A stretch of DNA of 64,000 nt from Tretioscincus oriximinensis (GCA_022410635.1 JAJVDF010000434.1:316726-380725); one strand, 5' to 3'; counted from the stretch's first letter, positions 1-11,260 are shown. Made by a program: numbers and translations. Notes: a model not told the origin generated them from the letters alone.

Positions 1-313
1 GGAGAAAGAAAGGGGAATGGGAAGGTAGAGGTATATAATAGTATGAACATTATTGTTTGGATTTTTTGAGTCAAAATTAAATAAATATATTATTTAAGAA
101 GCCTAAGTATAGAGGGATAATGCTAAATAACAATAAAAGCTTCTGCTCAGTGGCAGTGAAAGGCACAGTTGCAGTTTTGAATAAATATCATTATAAAACT
201 ATGCAAATCTTGCATGTTAATAAGCAACAAATAATGCAAGAACTTCTTTCATCTAGCTAAAGAAACCTATATCTCACCTAAAGCAGACACGAGCTTTTTG
301 TTTACATAGTACT
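1..313. other. AT-rich non-coding DNA
   Basis: No repeat, gene or signal is recognised. The stretch is AT-rich single-copy-looking DNA leading into the foldback-repeat half that follows. Confidence 0.5.
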
Positions 314-416
314 ACTGAAGAAGTAGAGGTGTCTATGAAAGCTCATGTCACCTACCTTTCTCCTGCTAGTCTCCAAGCCCCTTTTAACTAAGGTTAACAT
401 GGCTGTTTCTCTGAAA
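314..416 (+). repeat. Right half of a foldback repeat (TTAGTCT family)
   Basis: The segment carries CTGAAGAAGTAGAGGTGTCT, then GAAAGCTCATG, a TTTCTCCTGCTAGTCTC block, and ends GGCTGTTTCTCTGAAATGAG. These parts occur in the same order at 28546-28683, 44618-44877, 45941-46137 and 54018-54129. Only the right-hand arm is present here, so this copy is truncated. Family assignment is open; the architecture recalls Penelope-like retroelement terminal repeats, which is inference. Confidence 0.65.
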
Positions 417-913
417 TGAGCTATTATGGCCAGATGTAGGGAAGGACTCTAAAACTTTTATTTATTTAAATGCGTGTTTTACATCTATTTTCTAAATGTT
501 TACTCGCTGTATTTCATATATATGCAAGGAAATATGTGTACATGCTCATTCACACATAAAGAGATCAACTCATTGATTCACATATTAAAATTAAGTCACC
601 ACCATACATAGAAATTCACAGAATGTGAAGGATGGCAATTAGAATAGCAAATCAAAAATAAGTTGTCATATGTAAACATTGCATGATGGGTGAACCCCAA
701 AATATTTTGCATTAGTTGAGAACTTTCAGGAGACTCATGCAAGGCTGTCTCAGCAGAGGATCACAGTAAGAAACCTATGACTGTAGTATGTTAACAGTAT
801 ATTACAAAAAGTGTATTGTCCTTCAAAATGGACTCAATTCCATGTTTAGCATATGGATAAATGATTTTTTTAAAAAAACACATATGCTAAATTTCTGCAT
901 TAAATGGTTCCAA
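417..913. other. AT-rich non-coding DNA
   Basis: Nothing recognisable was found between the foldback half and the small hairpin at 914. No long reading frame is present. Confidence 0.45.
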
Positions 914-943
914 CATGAACCAAGTACATGAACTTGGTTCATG
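914..943. repeat. Short perfect hairpin
   Basis: Arms CATGAACCAAGT (914-925) and ACTTGGTTCATG (932-943) are perfectly complementary around a 6-nt loop. The surrounding 900-985 is rich in GAAC/GTTC words. It could be an eroded MITE end or chance; no target duplication is visible. Confidence 0.45.
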
Positions 944-982
944 AACTTTTGTCAAGCTTGAACAAGCATGCTTTAGAACATC

Positions 983-1196
983 TGAACATCAGAAGAGCCA
1001 TACTGGATCAGGCCACAGCCCATCAAGTCCAGCATTATGTGTCCCACAGAGGCCCACCAGATGCACTTGGGCAGTCTGAAGAGAGGAGAACAAAATATGC
1101 TCCTGTTCATGACTCCCTGCAAATGGTATTTCAGGAGTCCTGCCTGTTGCCCTACTGCAGAGGCAACATCCAGTCATCCATCCTAGTATCCCTTCA
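983..1196 (-). mobile_element. CR1 LINE 3' fragment
   Basis: Reading the minus strand, this is the 3' end of a CR1-type non-LTR retrotransposon. On the + strand it begins AGAAGAGCCATACTGGATCA and continues through CCCATCAAGTCCAGCATT and CCTGCAAATGGTATTTCAGG, the same order as in the long CR1 at 13708-17179 and the piece at 28316-28538. Only about 210 bp of 3' UTR are present, the usual CR1 5' truncation. A short frame over it (928-1206) is not a real gene. Confidence 0.8.
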
Positions 1197-1734
1197 TCTG
1201 TGGTAAGGAAGGTCATACATCAAAAGCCCTGATTTTTGTACTGAATATTACTAGTATAATATTTTGTAAGTTAATCTCAAAATGAAATGGCATGAAGAAA
1301 TAGTAGTTCAAGAGAGATTCTACTTGATAAATATAGAACAGTGCCTTTTATATGCAGTAATCAGTTATCAGAATTTTGGGCAACATGTTCTTCTTCTGTT
1401 TAGAGATTGAAAAGTCCTACTGAGTATCTTCTAGTCTCAAAACTTTAAATCCTATTTCTGGCTTGAAACAAATCATTCTCATTAAGAATTTTGGTTCTTG
1501 AAGTTGTTGAAACTTCATTGTATTCCCCCTTACCTTAGAAAAATAAACATACTTAAGCATGGTGATTCAATCCATTTTGGTGTCCCTAGAATATAATCAT
1601 GAGAAAAATGAGATGTTTTAAGATTCCCTATTATTTGTTACTGAAGAACACTATTTTTTCTTGATACTGCCTCTGAGATACAGACAGTATTCTTGAAATA
1701 CCATTTACAGAGATTCGAGAACAGATGTAGGGTT
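1197..1734. other. AT-rich non-coding DNA
   Basis: No feature is recognised in this spacer between two CR1 fragments. Confidence 0.45.
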
Positions 1735-1845
1735 TGCCTTCTGCTTGAAACTGCTTTAGTGCAACTGATGGGCCCACTGAGATAGCATGCTGGACTAGAT
1801 GGGTTGTGGCCCAATTCAGCAGGGATCTTCTTATGCAACATATGG
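1735..1845 (+). mobile_element. CR1 LINE 3' end, + orientation
   Basis: The + strand reads GCATGCTGGACTAGATGGG, then CCAATTCAGCAGGGATCTTC and TTATG, which is the terminal part of the CR1 3' UTR in sense direction. It is the reverse complement of the start of the minus-strand copies at 983 and 13708. About 110 bp survive; reading frames across it are shadows. Confidence 0.7.
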
Positions 1846-2799
1846 TATTCTCTATCTTTCCCCTCTTCACTCCTATTCCTGCCTTTAAGTTCCTTATATT
1901 CTCTCTGAGGTCCTTGCAAACCCAGACTTGATTTCCTATCTGATCATTTTAATAGAAAGAACCACCAAAGCCCTATGAAGATATACTTCAGTCAGCCATG
2001 GCTCAATGTATCACTTTCCTCAATTATGTAATACCTACTTTTAGTCTGTGAAATTTAACACTAAAATAGGAAAAGGAAACTCTGGTTTCCAGCATTACAG
2101 TTCTTTATTGTATTAAACTCCACCAAGATTGATTGTTTAACCACTGTAAGGATATGTAACATTTGTCCCTAATTTGCTGTAACTGCTTCATTTCATGTAG
2201 TCATACATACATTTGCTTATGTTTCAAAATAATGAATCACAATTTAATATTGTTCCTAAGAAACCTTGTACTACATAAGTTCATGACAAATGAATTTATG
2301 GTTTAAATTATTACAGAACCTCAGGGAACTTTCTTTCACAATCAGTGGCATTTGGGAGGGGGAATGGAGAGAAAGGAAGATAAAGTAATATGATCTTTAT
2401 GCAAGAACAACATAATGTAAATAGTATCGCTTCTTGCTTCTGAGCTTTTGACAACTAATGTCTTGACTCAGTCTTAATATTCCTATACCTTAGCTCAGCA
2501 TAATCCAAAGAAACCTATGCAAGAAGAGTGTCATGTGGGCTTCTATTATTCCCACCAGCAACATGCAGGCTGCAAACACACTATACCTAAAAACAGAGTG
2601 GAAAATGCTTTGGAAATCTCCAAATCCAATCCAAAGTGAATGTCAAAATACATATTCATTTCCATTCTAGCTTAAGAGTCCCCACAGCACACATTGTGAC
2701 ACATTACAGGAAGAGCCCTGCTGAACCTAGGGGCAAAGAAAGCCAGAAAAATCTATGGTGCACTTCCTACTTGCCAGGTTGGACTTCAGCCAGGGAATT
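1846..2799. other. Non-coding DNA
   Basis: Mostly AT-rich. At 2704-2725 the words AGGAAGAGCCCTGCTGAAC match the 3' tip of the CR1 at 4335, so a very short CR1 scrap may be present. Nothing else is recognised. Confidence 0.35.
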
Positions 2800-3110
2800 T
2801 AAAACAAAGAGCCCCCCACCCCCTTGCTCGCTCATTTGGCTCTTCTCCTGCTTATGCTCAGGCATTGCTCTGTTTCTCCACCACCACCCCTTTTGTCCCC
2901 CACCTCCCAAGCCTGCCTGCCTCTTGGTCCCCCCTTTCCCCTCAGTGCCATCTACAGATTCTCCAAGAGAAGAGCAGAGCTGGAGAGGGCAGAAGCAGCA
3001 GCAGTAGCCAGGGTCACCAAGGCATTGGAGGCATTGGGCAGCCGGGGCGAGTCGCGAGTACCTCGCTCCCCTCCCCACCCCTCACCTCCTGCTGCTGTTG
3101 TGCCTCGCTT
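2800..3110. other. GC- and pyrimidine-rich patch
   Basis: This patch is markedly richer in G+C than its surroundings, with C-rich runs, a CAG/CTG-rich centre and a few CpGs around 3040-3065. The words AAAGAGCCCCCCACCCCC and GCTCGCTCA resemble the interior of the Harbinger-type element at 18680-18720, so it may be internal sequence of a related DNA transposon. Overlapping frames on both strands show no protein family. A CpG-island promoter was considered but there is no downstream gene. Confidence 0.35.
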
Positions 3111-3352
3111 CACCATTGTCAGGGCAGCCAATAGTAAAAACAGTATACATAAACTGATATATTAAAAGCAATAGTGCCCAAAAGTGGAAAAGGGAGAGCT
3201 CATGTGTAGTTTTGTGAAGTCATTGACAACATGGGATTGGGTAGAACTGCATTATTTACCGTCAAACCCAGGCCCAGACTTTGTTCCCCTCCCTTCTACC
3301 TACCTCCTTGGCTAAAAATAAAATAAGATCATGGTTGGGAGCGTGCGCTGCT

Positions 3353-3405
3353 CAAAAGGACTTTTGTGCAAAACTGGAGTCAAAAGGACTTTTTGTGCAA
3401 AACTG
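3353..3405. repeat. Two-copy tandem duplication
   Basis: Two near-identical units, CAAAAGGACTTTTGTGCAAA plus ACTG and the same with one extra T, start at 3353 and 3381 (28-nt period). Only two copies are present, so this is a local duplication rather than a minisatellite array. Confidence 0.75.
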
Positions 3406-3559
3406 CCAGGAGGAACTGGCAGAAAATGTTACATGCGCAACCACCCAGCCCAGGAACACTCCCTTTCACTATTGGCTGAGGCAACCATAACGTCACTACT
3501 CAGTGCAAGTCTGAAATGGGAGCACCTACAGAAATGGGAGAAGCTATGGAGAATTCCGT

Positions 3560-3745
3560 AGCCAGAGTTCAATTAACGCAAATGACAAAAAGCAGCAGTG
3601 GCAAAGGATTTAGGAGAACTCCGTAGAAGAAATGAGTGGTGTGCATACCGAGGAATGCAGGAGCATTCCGAAGTTGGTTTTTATGGTAAGACAATGTGAA
3701 CGGGATGTTGGAGCCGCTGTCACATCTGTTTTTTGGTTATAGTGC
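3560..3745 (+). mobile_element. Harbinger-like internal sequence (degenerate)
   Basis: The order AAAAAGCAGCAG, GTGGTGTGC, GGTTTTTATGGTAA parallels 18760-18870 inside the Harbinger-type element at 18467-18933. Both pieces are on the same strand and spacing is comparable. No terminal inverted repeats could be placed around this copy, so its limits are uncertain and the patch at 2800-3110 may belong to it. Confidence 0.4.
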
Positions 3746-3886
3746 ATTTACAGCAGCAGTTTTAATTCACCTTTTATCTCCTTAGTAGCATTAACATCGG
3801 TTGTGTGGGGAAAAAATTAGAACAGTTTCCCAAAACCAGGTAAGCTCTGTCACAGTTACCTGCTTGAATAAAAATTGATTTACTTA

Positions 3887-3983
3887 GGCCCTGTTTGCAC
3901 AGGGTCAGTGAAACATTCTAGGGATCTGTTACATCTACAACACATTAGATGTAACAGGTCTCTAAAATAGCATTACTGAGGCC
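3887..3983. mobile_element. 97-bp palindromic MITE flanked by TTA
   Basis: The segment starts GGCCCTG and ends CTGAGGCC, with TTA directly outside both ends (3884-3886 and 3984-3986). Inside it folds: TCTGTTACATCTA is followed after a few bases by TAGATGTAACAGGTC, and the pairing extends imperfectly to about 37 nt per arm. A 3-bp TTA/TAA duplication and GGCC-type ends are typical of PIF/Harbinger MITEs. A related degenerate piece lies near 40568-40625 (CCCTGTTTGCATAGGCCTCA). Confidence 0.5.
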
Positions 3984-4334
3984 TTAGCTTGATCAATATG
4001 CATTTTCCTGAAGATGGCTGAGCTGCTGCAGAATTGAATGAGAGACATTTGACATGTAAATGAACCTGTTCTGCTATGGCAGTTGATGTATTGCAGCCTT
4101 TCATAGAGCGGCATGAACCTCTGCATCACTATGCACCCACTGCTCCTTTTTAGATATGCTCAGCATCTCGCTGAAGCAGCTTTGCAGCTGACAGCATTCT
4201 CCTGCAGAGAATATGAGAGGCAGATCCAAATACAAGTGAGATTATCTTAGAGCAACTCTCATGAGCACTCTAATCTGTCATACATGTGAATGTGCCATTG
4301 CTAATATGCATTTAGCAGCATTGATATACATATA

Positions 4335-4765
4335 GGAGGAATACAGGAAGAGCCCTGCTGAATCAAGCTAGAGTCTTATCTAGTTCAGCATTCTGGTTCA
4401 CACAGTGGACCACCAATTGCACCTGGGCAGTCTGAAGCAGAAGAAGGAAAAATCTTCACCTGTTCTCAACTTCCTGCAAATGGAGTCCTACCTGTTGCTC
4501 AATCCCAGAGGCAGTATCAAGAGCGCCATCCTAGTAGCTATTTATATCCTTGGCATCTATGAACTTGTCTAATCTTATCTTAAAACTATCCAGGCTGGCA
4601 ACTATCATCACCTCCTCTGTAAGTAAATTCCATAGACAAGTGACCTTCTTGGTGGAAAAATATTTCTTCTTGTCTGTCCTAATTCTTCTTTCCATCAGTT
4701 TTAAGGGATGCCTCCTGATCCTAAGGTTGTGTGATAGAGAAAATATTTTTTATCTGCAACTGTTA
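4335..4765 (-). mobile_element. CR1 LINE 3' fragment, about 430 bp
   Basis: The + strand opens AGGAAGAGCCCTGCTGAATC and proceeds through CCTGCAAATGGAG, GGCATCTATGAACTTGTCTA, GTAAATTCCATAGACAAGTG and TTGTGTGATAGAGAAAATAT. Each block has a counterpart in the long CR1 at 13730-14135, in the same order. This is the 3' UTR and the very end of the RT ORF on the minus strand, 5'-truncated. The reading frame 4550-4792 is antisense to the LINE. Confidence 0.85.
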
Positions 4766-5064
4766 CAACACAGTCCCATGCAAGCAGTGTGAAATAGGGA
4801 GCTCCCTAAAATGACTATGCAAACAAAATTTTAGAACAGAATTGCATAATGGTCACTCATGGTGGCCGAATAGCAAGAGGAAACTCACATGGTATCTTAA
4901 AGGGACATTGCATAGTAGACTCTCTTGGCATAAAGAATGAGCTGTCATTAATATCCCTAGCCTGGAGGCTAAAAATAGCTAGCAAAAGAATGTAGGAAGC
5001 ATTCAAAATAAAAGGGTAAAATGTAAATGAACCTATCCTCACAGCAAAATTAAAAGGATATAAT

Positions 5065-5589
5065 CAGAGCCGGATCTTGGGCAGGGGTTACAGGGCCTAA
5101 AGCCCTGCACAGCAGGTTGGTGGCCATTTACTGGGGGCAGCAAATTGCCGGCCATTTAAATTTAAATTTCTCCCAGTTGCATCTTCTGGGCATCTCCGAG
5201 CAGCAGCAGACATGTACTTCACATGTCCCAGACACCACCACGAGCCACCACCGCCATGCACCATTTTATTGTTGCTGTGCTGCTCTGCATGTGCTGCCAC
5301 CTGTCTGTCTGTGTGCTGCTTTGCCTGTCTGCCCCAGGAGCTACCACAGCCCCTGCATAGACAGAGTGGGAGAGAGAGATCATAGAGCAAATTATGTCAC
5401 TTCCGGAATCTTTTTCCAGGAATGGCACACAGAGTGACATCACTTCCTGTCCCGCCAAATTAAGTGACATCACTCCCTGTCCCACCCCAGAAATGACATC
5501 ACTTCCTGTCCCACCTGGAAGTGTTGGGTGTGTGTGTGTCATAAAACCTTTTGCAGCCCAGGGGTATCATATATCCCAAATATACCCTG
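5065..5589. mobile_element. Possible hAT-type non-autonomous element
   Basis: The left end CAGAGCCGGATCTTGGG resembles the inverted right end CAGGGTATATTTGGG (5575-5589), and CAG(A/G)G ends are common in hAT elements. No matching 8-bp target duplication was found, so the boundaries are tentative. The interior is richer in C and G than its flanks and contains a 30-bp tandem repeat. Frames 5117-5437 and 5219-5542 overlap on opposite strands and match nothing recognised. Confidence 0.3.
5433..5516 (+). repeat. Minisatellite, 30-bp unit, three copies
   Basis: The block AGTGACATCACTTCCTGTCC with CGCC or CACC following recurs at 5433, 5463 and 5492. Units differ by a few substitutions. The array lies inside the possible hAT-type element at 5065-5589. 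Confidence 0.8.
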
Positions 5590-5596
5590 ACCCATA

Positions 5597-6283
5597 TATA
5601 CCAGGATGACTGACCATCATTTAAAGTTGTGCACAGACAAGACAGAGATCTTGGTGTTTCAGCCTGATGGTCCACTGGCAAGTGCACCTGTGTGCTTGCA
5701 AAATTACTTTTTAGCGCCAGCCTCATCTGCTCGGAATCTCAGTATCCTCTTGGATGACAGACTGTCTCTGTGTCCTTTTATCAGGGCTACAGAGAAAGCT
5801 TGTAACTTTCATCTGTTAATGTGCAGAAGATGTGAACGTTCTTATCAGTTGAGACTGCACAAGTCCTGATTCAGTCTCTGGTGGCATCACACCTAGATTA
5901 TTGTAATAGTCTAATAGCAGATCTGCCGCAATGTGCTCTGCTTCCCCTGACCCTAGTTCTGAATCTCTCTGTGAGCTTTCTGCTCTGGCTCCTAATTCAC
6001 TAGAACCTGCTTTAAATTGTTGGCCCTTGCAATTGGGGACACCAATAGAATAGCCTTCCGCTGGAATTGAGACTGGAAAAGGATATTGTCCTTTTTCAAA
6101 GGATGCTAAAAAGCTTTCTTTTTTATTCCTTAGAGTGAATCTGCTAGGTGTGGTGGGAGATAAATATTTACAGGAGTTTGTTGTATGCTGTATGTTATAT
6201 TGATTGTTTGTTTTCTTTTGTGAGGCCCTTTTGAAAAAAGGGCATTATAAATAAACGTATTATTATTTTATTATTATTGAAAG
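5597..6283 (+). mobile_element. L2-like LINE 3' end (RT C-terminus plus 3' UTR)
   Basis: Translation of 5606-5869 gives KLCTDKTEILVF and later NLSILLDDRLSL, the pattern after the palm domain of L2-clade reverse transcriptases (LNxDKTExLLF... NLGVxxDxxLS). Downstream, TCACACCTAGATTATTGTAA corresponds to the SHLDYCN motif after a frame break. The element closes with a GGCATTATAAATAAACG tail and an ATT-rich run near 6257-6280. It is 5'-truncated, and frameshifts and stops make it a pseudogene. Confidence 0.75.
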
Positions 6284-6924
6284 AGAAGTGATTGTCTTTT
6301 GGACTTAACAATCCTTTAGGAAGAAGTATGTGAAAAACAAGCATTCTTGCCAAATATATCATGTGGTGTAGTGTATTGTTATCCTTTGGCTCTTTGTTAT
6401 TACTGGATGTTAACACATAACCAACTCCTGCTTAACTGTATGCACAGTTAAGCATCTCTATATGGTTTCTTGGTAGAGATCATACAAAAATGCTGCCATT
6501 ACTTATCCCCAGGGAGAGTCTGGGATCCAACTGAAGATTCTCTGCTACCATTGATCTACTGTTATTCCCAGTCAATTACAAAATTCATGTATTTCCCCTG
6601 AGAATCTTTCCTTAAATAAATATGTGACCATCATAATTTTCACTACAATCCCAGGCCAGCATAAGATACCGTACATAAGCCCTTTCAGTATTGGGCGTTA
6701 TTCTAGAATGTGATACAAAAGGGGCAATAGTAAAATACTAAAAGAGAAGGAAAAAACAGGAGAAGGAAAAGGAAAAGCATTTAAAATATTCAGCTCCCAT
6801 CCACACCATGTAAGTTGGAGGGAGTTAACTGAAAAACTCTGTTAGCAGCTAATTCCTGGTGCTAAATTGGTTTCCCATTCGGAAAAGATCGGAAAAGTTG
6901 ATGGTATAAGCTTCAAGGCCTTCC
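6284..6924. other. Non-coding spacer
   Basis: AT-rich DNA with purine-rich runs around 6720-6780. No repeat family or gene is recognised. Confidence 0.4.
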
Positions 6925-7370
6925 GAGAAAATGTGCCAAAATACCTTTCAGACAATGACACATACAAACCAGAAAACTACGGCAACAAAAAGTCTCCTTG
7001 GATCCTATCAGCCGACTCACAGTTAAGAGTCTTCCAGGACCTAGGCCCACTCCACACGACATGTTAAAAGCACAATTTCATTATGTTCTGAAATAACTTG
7101 TTCCAAAGCAACATACCTTTCTCCCGTAAGGAAACCTTAGATGCCACACTTACCGAATACACTTCCCAAAGATCTTTGCTTGAAGAAGACTTTGCAAGGT
7201 TTTGAAAGGGCCTAAAAACATATCTTTTTAATTTACCAGAATGAAGTAAATAGAACACCACTTGAATAGCCTGCTTCCTATCCTCCAAATTGTTGTATCT
7301 GTTAAACAGCCTTGTTCGATCTATTTCGTGTTTTTACTGAACATGGTATAAGAGGTGTTAGAAATAAATG
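6925..7370 (+). mobile_element. L2-like LINE 3' fragment with (TAC)n tail
   Basis: Frame 6867-7067 contains VPKYLSD and then SPWILSADSQLRVF, resembling the C-terminal RT region of L2-type elements (PxYLSDxL...LRSS). After a frame shift another frame reads NNLFQSN at about 7090 and, after one stop, KGLKTYLFNLPE at about 7208-7245, matching the usual FKKxLKTYLF end. The 3' end AGAAATAAATGT runs into an (ACT)n tract, consistent with a LINE tail seeding a microsatellite. It is an inactive remnant. Confidence 0.55.
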
Positions 7371-7450
7371 TTACTACTACTACTACTACTAATACTACTA
7401 CTACTAATACTAATACTAATACTACTACCTCCACTACTACCTCCACTACT
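7371..7450 (+). repeat. (TAC)n microsatellite
   Basis: About 80 bp of TAC units with interspersed AAT and CTC variants. It directly follows the LINE 3' end, so it probably grew from the LINE tail. Confidence 0.95.
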
Positions 7451-7764
7451 GTCGAAGGACAGCTTTTCATAAGGGATTGTCCTGCTGACCTTACAGTAGG
7501 CTGTGAGTGGTCTATATGAAAGGAGGCACTTATTTGCAGCTTAAGATATATAAAGCTTTATTCACTAGCATTACAACCTTGAATTTGGTTCAGGTACCCA
7601 AAGGGAACAAGTACTACTCTTTCAGAATAGGCTCAACCTGTTGCTACCATAGTTGCTGCATTTTGCCCTACATAATCTTTGCACCTTCCAAGGTGTCTTC
7701 ACATACATTGGCATTGTTCTCTCTATCAAAGGCCGCCATATACACTAGCATGTGGATGGCAGGC

Positions 7765-8326
7765 TAGGGTTGCCATACGTCCCGGTAAACCGGGACAAAC
7801 CCGGTTTTGGGGACTAAAATATAGTCCCCTCCGGGTTTTAAGGCAAAATCCCGGCTTTTTACATTCCCCGATGCTGCATCAGGGAATATAAAAAGGCGGG
7901 ATTTTAAAGGAAAAGCAGCCGTCAGAGCTGACGGCTGCAGCACGCGCAACGCTTCCCGGGGTCCAGGAAGAGACCTCAGAGCGTGCCAAGTAGCAGNTCC
8001 TTGGCTGGAGGCGGGGTTTCGCTCTACTCTCACCGCCAACTTGCCTCTAGCAGAGGAGAAATGCCTGGGTTTGTGACAGGAGGGCAGCTCTGTTCTCCTC
8101 TCACAAACCCAAGCGTTTTTGCTCCGCTGCTGCAGGCGAGTTGCTGGCAAGAGCAGGGTGAAACCCCGCCACCAGCAAAAGAGCAGGCGTGCGTGCACGC
8201 ACACACGGACGCTTGTGGTGAGACAGGCAGAGATTTTGCCTGTCTTGCTACAAGTGTCCATATGTGTGCGCGCGCACCCCACCCCACCCCGTCCCGGTTT
8301 TGGGTTGCCTGAATATGGCAACCCTA
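7765..8326. mobile_element. hAT-type non-autonomous element, 562 bp
   Basis: Terminal inverted repeats TAGGGTTGCCATA (7765-7777) and TATGGCAACCCTA (8314-8326) are perfect. An identical 8-bp repeat TGGCAGGC lies directly outside both ends (7757-7764 and 8327-8334), the target duplication length of hAT transposons. The interior is G+C-rich and folds on itself: GGCGGGGTTTC near 8011 pairs with GAAACCCCGCC near 8160, and GGGTTTGTGA with TCACAAACCC around 8068-8110. The overlapping frames (7764-8321, 7983-8312, 8030-8287) are by-products of this symmetry; no transposase domain is seen. One N lies at 7997. Confidence 0.85.
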
Positions 8327-8501
8327 TGGCAGGCTCCTATTCTGAGATATAACCCTGGACAAGGCTCTGTTTTGAATGCAATTGATTACTATGGTGTTAA
8401 CTATAATCAATATATTGATTACGACAATGTAACTGTGACAAAAACAGACAAGACTTGTCATAAATTAAAATACCTAATATTGTGATTTCTTCCAAATGTC
8501 A

Positions 8502-8712
8502 CATAGAATCATAGAGTTGGAAGGGGCCTCCAGGGTCATTGGGTCCAACCCCCTGCTCGATTCAGGATTCATTAAACAATCCCAGAAAGTCCAGTCTCTG
8601 TTTGAAGACTTCCAGTGAAGGTGAACTCACCCCCTCCTGTGGCAAACTGTTCCACTGGTTTATCACTCTGACTGTTAGAAAGTTTTTTCTGATATCTAAT
8701 CTAAATCTACAT
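8502..8712 (-). mobile_element. CR1 LINE 3' fragment (ATAGAATCATAGAGTTGG type)
   Basis: The + strand begins CATAGAATCATAGAGTTGGA and continues GGGTCCAACCCCCTGCTC, TTTGAAGACTTCCAGTGA and CTGTTCCACTGG. This is the antisense of a second CR1 3'-end type, also present at 35340, 52090 and 61137. The minus strand is the LINE sense strand. About 210 bp remain, 5'-truncated. Confidence 0.85.
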
Positions 8713-11089
8713 GTCAAAGAACAAAACTGTTTACTAGCGCATACAGTGAAACAAAAATGTTCTTGTTATAAATTCATGCTAATACAGCCGTATACTTTTT
8801 TTCAGAAGCAGCTGTTTTAAAAGTCCATTTTATCTATATTCTGTTTTCTTAGTACTGCACAGGACTATTAATCACATATTGGAAAACACAGAACAAGACA
8901 AAATTATTTTCTAGCTGGCCAGTCAAGAGAAGAGAAATCACACACACAAAAAGCAAACCTCAGCCTACTTGCTGTTGTTAAGGAAAAAAGTTTCAAACAT
9001 GATGAGGCATCAAGTAAAGAGGCTGCCAGGTTTTCTTAGCTTGTTTCGATGCTGATTCCCAGCAGGTAGCTGTACGGTGCTGGTGTTCTCTGCAAATCAT
9101 CTAGACAGCTGAGACCATGAAATTGATCCAGGGCTAAGAGAGGGTGACCCACCAGCAAACCTTTCTGCCCTTAAAGGTCATATGTGCAGACCACTTCAAT
9201 TCCTGCACTTGTTTTGCTACTGTGAAATGATAAAAATGGCCATGTCAGATGGATGGACATGAGGTTTTCAGGTGCTTCCAAGACATAAAAGCAAAATGAG
9301 TTAATTGTTCTTTTAACTGCTCTCTCTGAAAACTGATTTCTGCAAAGGCTCTATAGGACAGAAAAGAAAAAGAAAAGAAAAAACCCACTTTATCTATGTT
9401 TGCATATTCCACATCTAGAATTCTGTTAGTAATCTGAAAACCAACCCATAATCCTCCTCTTTCTTTCCATCATTCGGGTGTCCAAATTGTTCTGCTAATA
9501 CAATACAGGTGTCCTTGGGTGCTAACATTAGGTCTTCCAGTGGGAAAGTGGGTGCAAAGTTAAACCACATGTACCACTTAAAAAACAAGTGAGGTGTGAT
9601 TTGGCAAGTCTTTTGTTTCCTCCCTCCCAATAGTTTGAAGGGAAAGTGTATAGAGTCTGACTATATCGTATGGCTGTGTGATCTGCATTTAACCCCCAGC
9701 CAGATAGATTCCTTTGTAGAAATCTTATGGGGCAAAAGGTTATGTTGAGCTCATTACTACAGACGGCTTTTAAATCAAAATGATAATATGGCCATTCCAT
9801 ACGGCAGTGTGTTCTACTAATGTATCCCAGTTCATAAGATGTGCTAACAAGCCTAGTTAAGACAAATAACTTTCTGTCTCAGGGAGGGGGAGAAGCCAAC
9901 AGCATGATCAATTAGTGAAAACCTGAGAAGGAATTTATGTAAAAACCTGCATAAGATCACATTCCAACACTTTGAGGATTTTTCCTCCCAATTGTATACT
10001 ATTTATCCACCATTACCTTTTATGATGCTTTCTTTTAGGTAGTGTTCAGTGTCCATGGTCCTCCTGACTTCCAAACTTTGGGCAGAATAAAAGGAACATT
10101 GGACTCTGTGTCTCTGGTCACACATTTACTTTTGACTTTCCCCAATCCTGCAGGATGAACTCAATCCATTTTAATGGAATAATCTGGGGGGGAGGGGCAG
10201 GTTAAACTCATTCTTAAGGACTGAAGATTTAACAATAAATGTGTACGTGTGAAGTAAGGAATATTTTCAAAAAGAGAGAGGGAAGGAAGGAAAGAAAGGA
10301 ATGAAACTGGCTCAAAACCATCCAGTGTGTTTCATGATCATACCCAGATGGAGAATTAGACAGGGCACAATTACATACACAAAGAAGAGGAGACATCAGC
10401 AGGTATTACTGGCCAATAAAGGGTGCATCAAAAGCTTTTGGATCTTTCTGGCTGTGTTGTGGTTGAGTCACTAACTCTTAATTAAATAGTACAAAATTAT
10501 CACTTTAGGATGATGTGTATCCTTTCTATTTGGCCATCCTACTACGCAGATATTAATTAGGCTTTTCCAGCTCATAGTATTACTATACTAACCAGTTTGC
10601 TACATGCAGGATAGAAGACAGAGCAATGGAATGGTGAATTTTGATGGCAAGCAAAATATAATTGTCTTTGACAAAAAGTTCTTATGTAGCATCTACTCAC
10701 TATAGGAATAAAAGAACTATTATTATGGTCTTCCTTTGGAGACTTATGGAATCCAGCTGGTTCCTGAATGCTTTGGGGCATTTCCAACTACTTTGCACAG
10801 TCTTCCTGTCAAGACCTCCGAAATGCTTGGTAGAATTTGGACATATCTATGGCTTTTAACATTATTACTTCTATGTTTCCCCAGTAAGTCAGTGCAGCTA
10901 ACAGAGCAGCCTAATTTTCTGCTGCTTTTACAAGCCTTTCATTTGTAGGCACGTTGCTTGGGTGGGCAGTGTTGTACTCACTGTAGGCTTGCTTGGGTAA
11001 AGTGGGAATCTACACCCTTTTCATTTTATCTTCAGACCTGTTCACATTAAGTATGCCTTACTGATCCATGGATGAAGACTGAGGAAATG
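8713..11089. other. Non-coding DNA, about 2.4 kb
   Basis: No gene or clear repeat is recognised. A short A/AAAG-rich tract lies around 9361-9385 and a GGAAGGAA tract near 10280. The frames here (9415-9630 and 9528-9800 minus; 10662-10859 plus and others) are under 100 codons and match no family. Confidence 0.45.
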
Positions 11090-11260
11090 CTACTATGTTG
11101 TTGCTTTTTTATTTATCCGCAATTTTGATACTACTGACCATAGTATCTTCAGAACTTTGAAATAAAAGTTATTGTTTTATAATATAGTTTGGGTCCTTCT
11201 GCTCATCCCCCTGAGTGATCACTTGCATGGGATTCCTTAGAAATTATTCTGGTCCCCCTT
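11090..11260 (+). mobile_element. L2-like LINE RT scrap (motif A)
   Basis: One + frame near 11108-11155 reads FIRNFDTTDHSIFRTL, close to the L2/CR1-type RT motif A block (LSAAFDTVDHSILL). Its flanks are decayed and no further RT motifs were found. It is an old fragment. The motif is short, so a wider alignment would be needed to place the clade. Confidence 0.5.

Noticed and set aside
928..1206. 92-codon + frame with apparent relatives at 13664-13954
   Set aside because: Both are antisense to CR1 3' UTR; the similarity is of the repeat, not of a protein.
2800..3110. CpG-island promoter or first exon
   Set aside because: Few CpGs, no downstream gene, and similarity in words to a Harbinger-type interior gives a simpler explanation.
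7764..8321. 185-codon minus frame and overlapping + frames
   Set aside because: They lie wholly inside a self-complementary hAT-type element, run on both strands and contain an N; no transposase motif.
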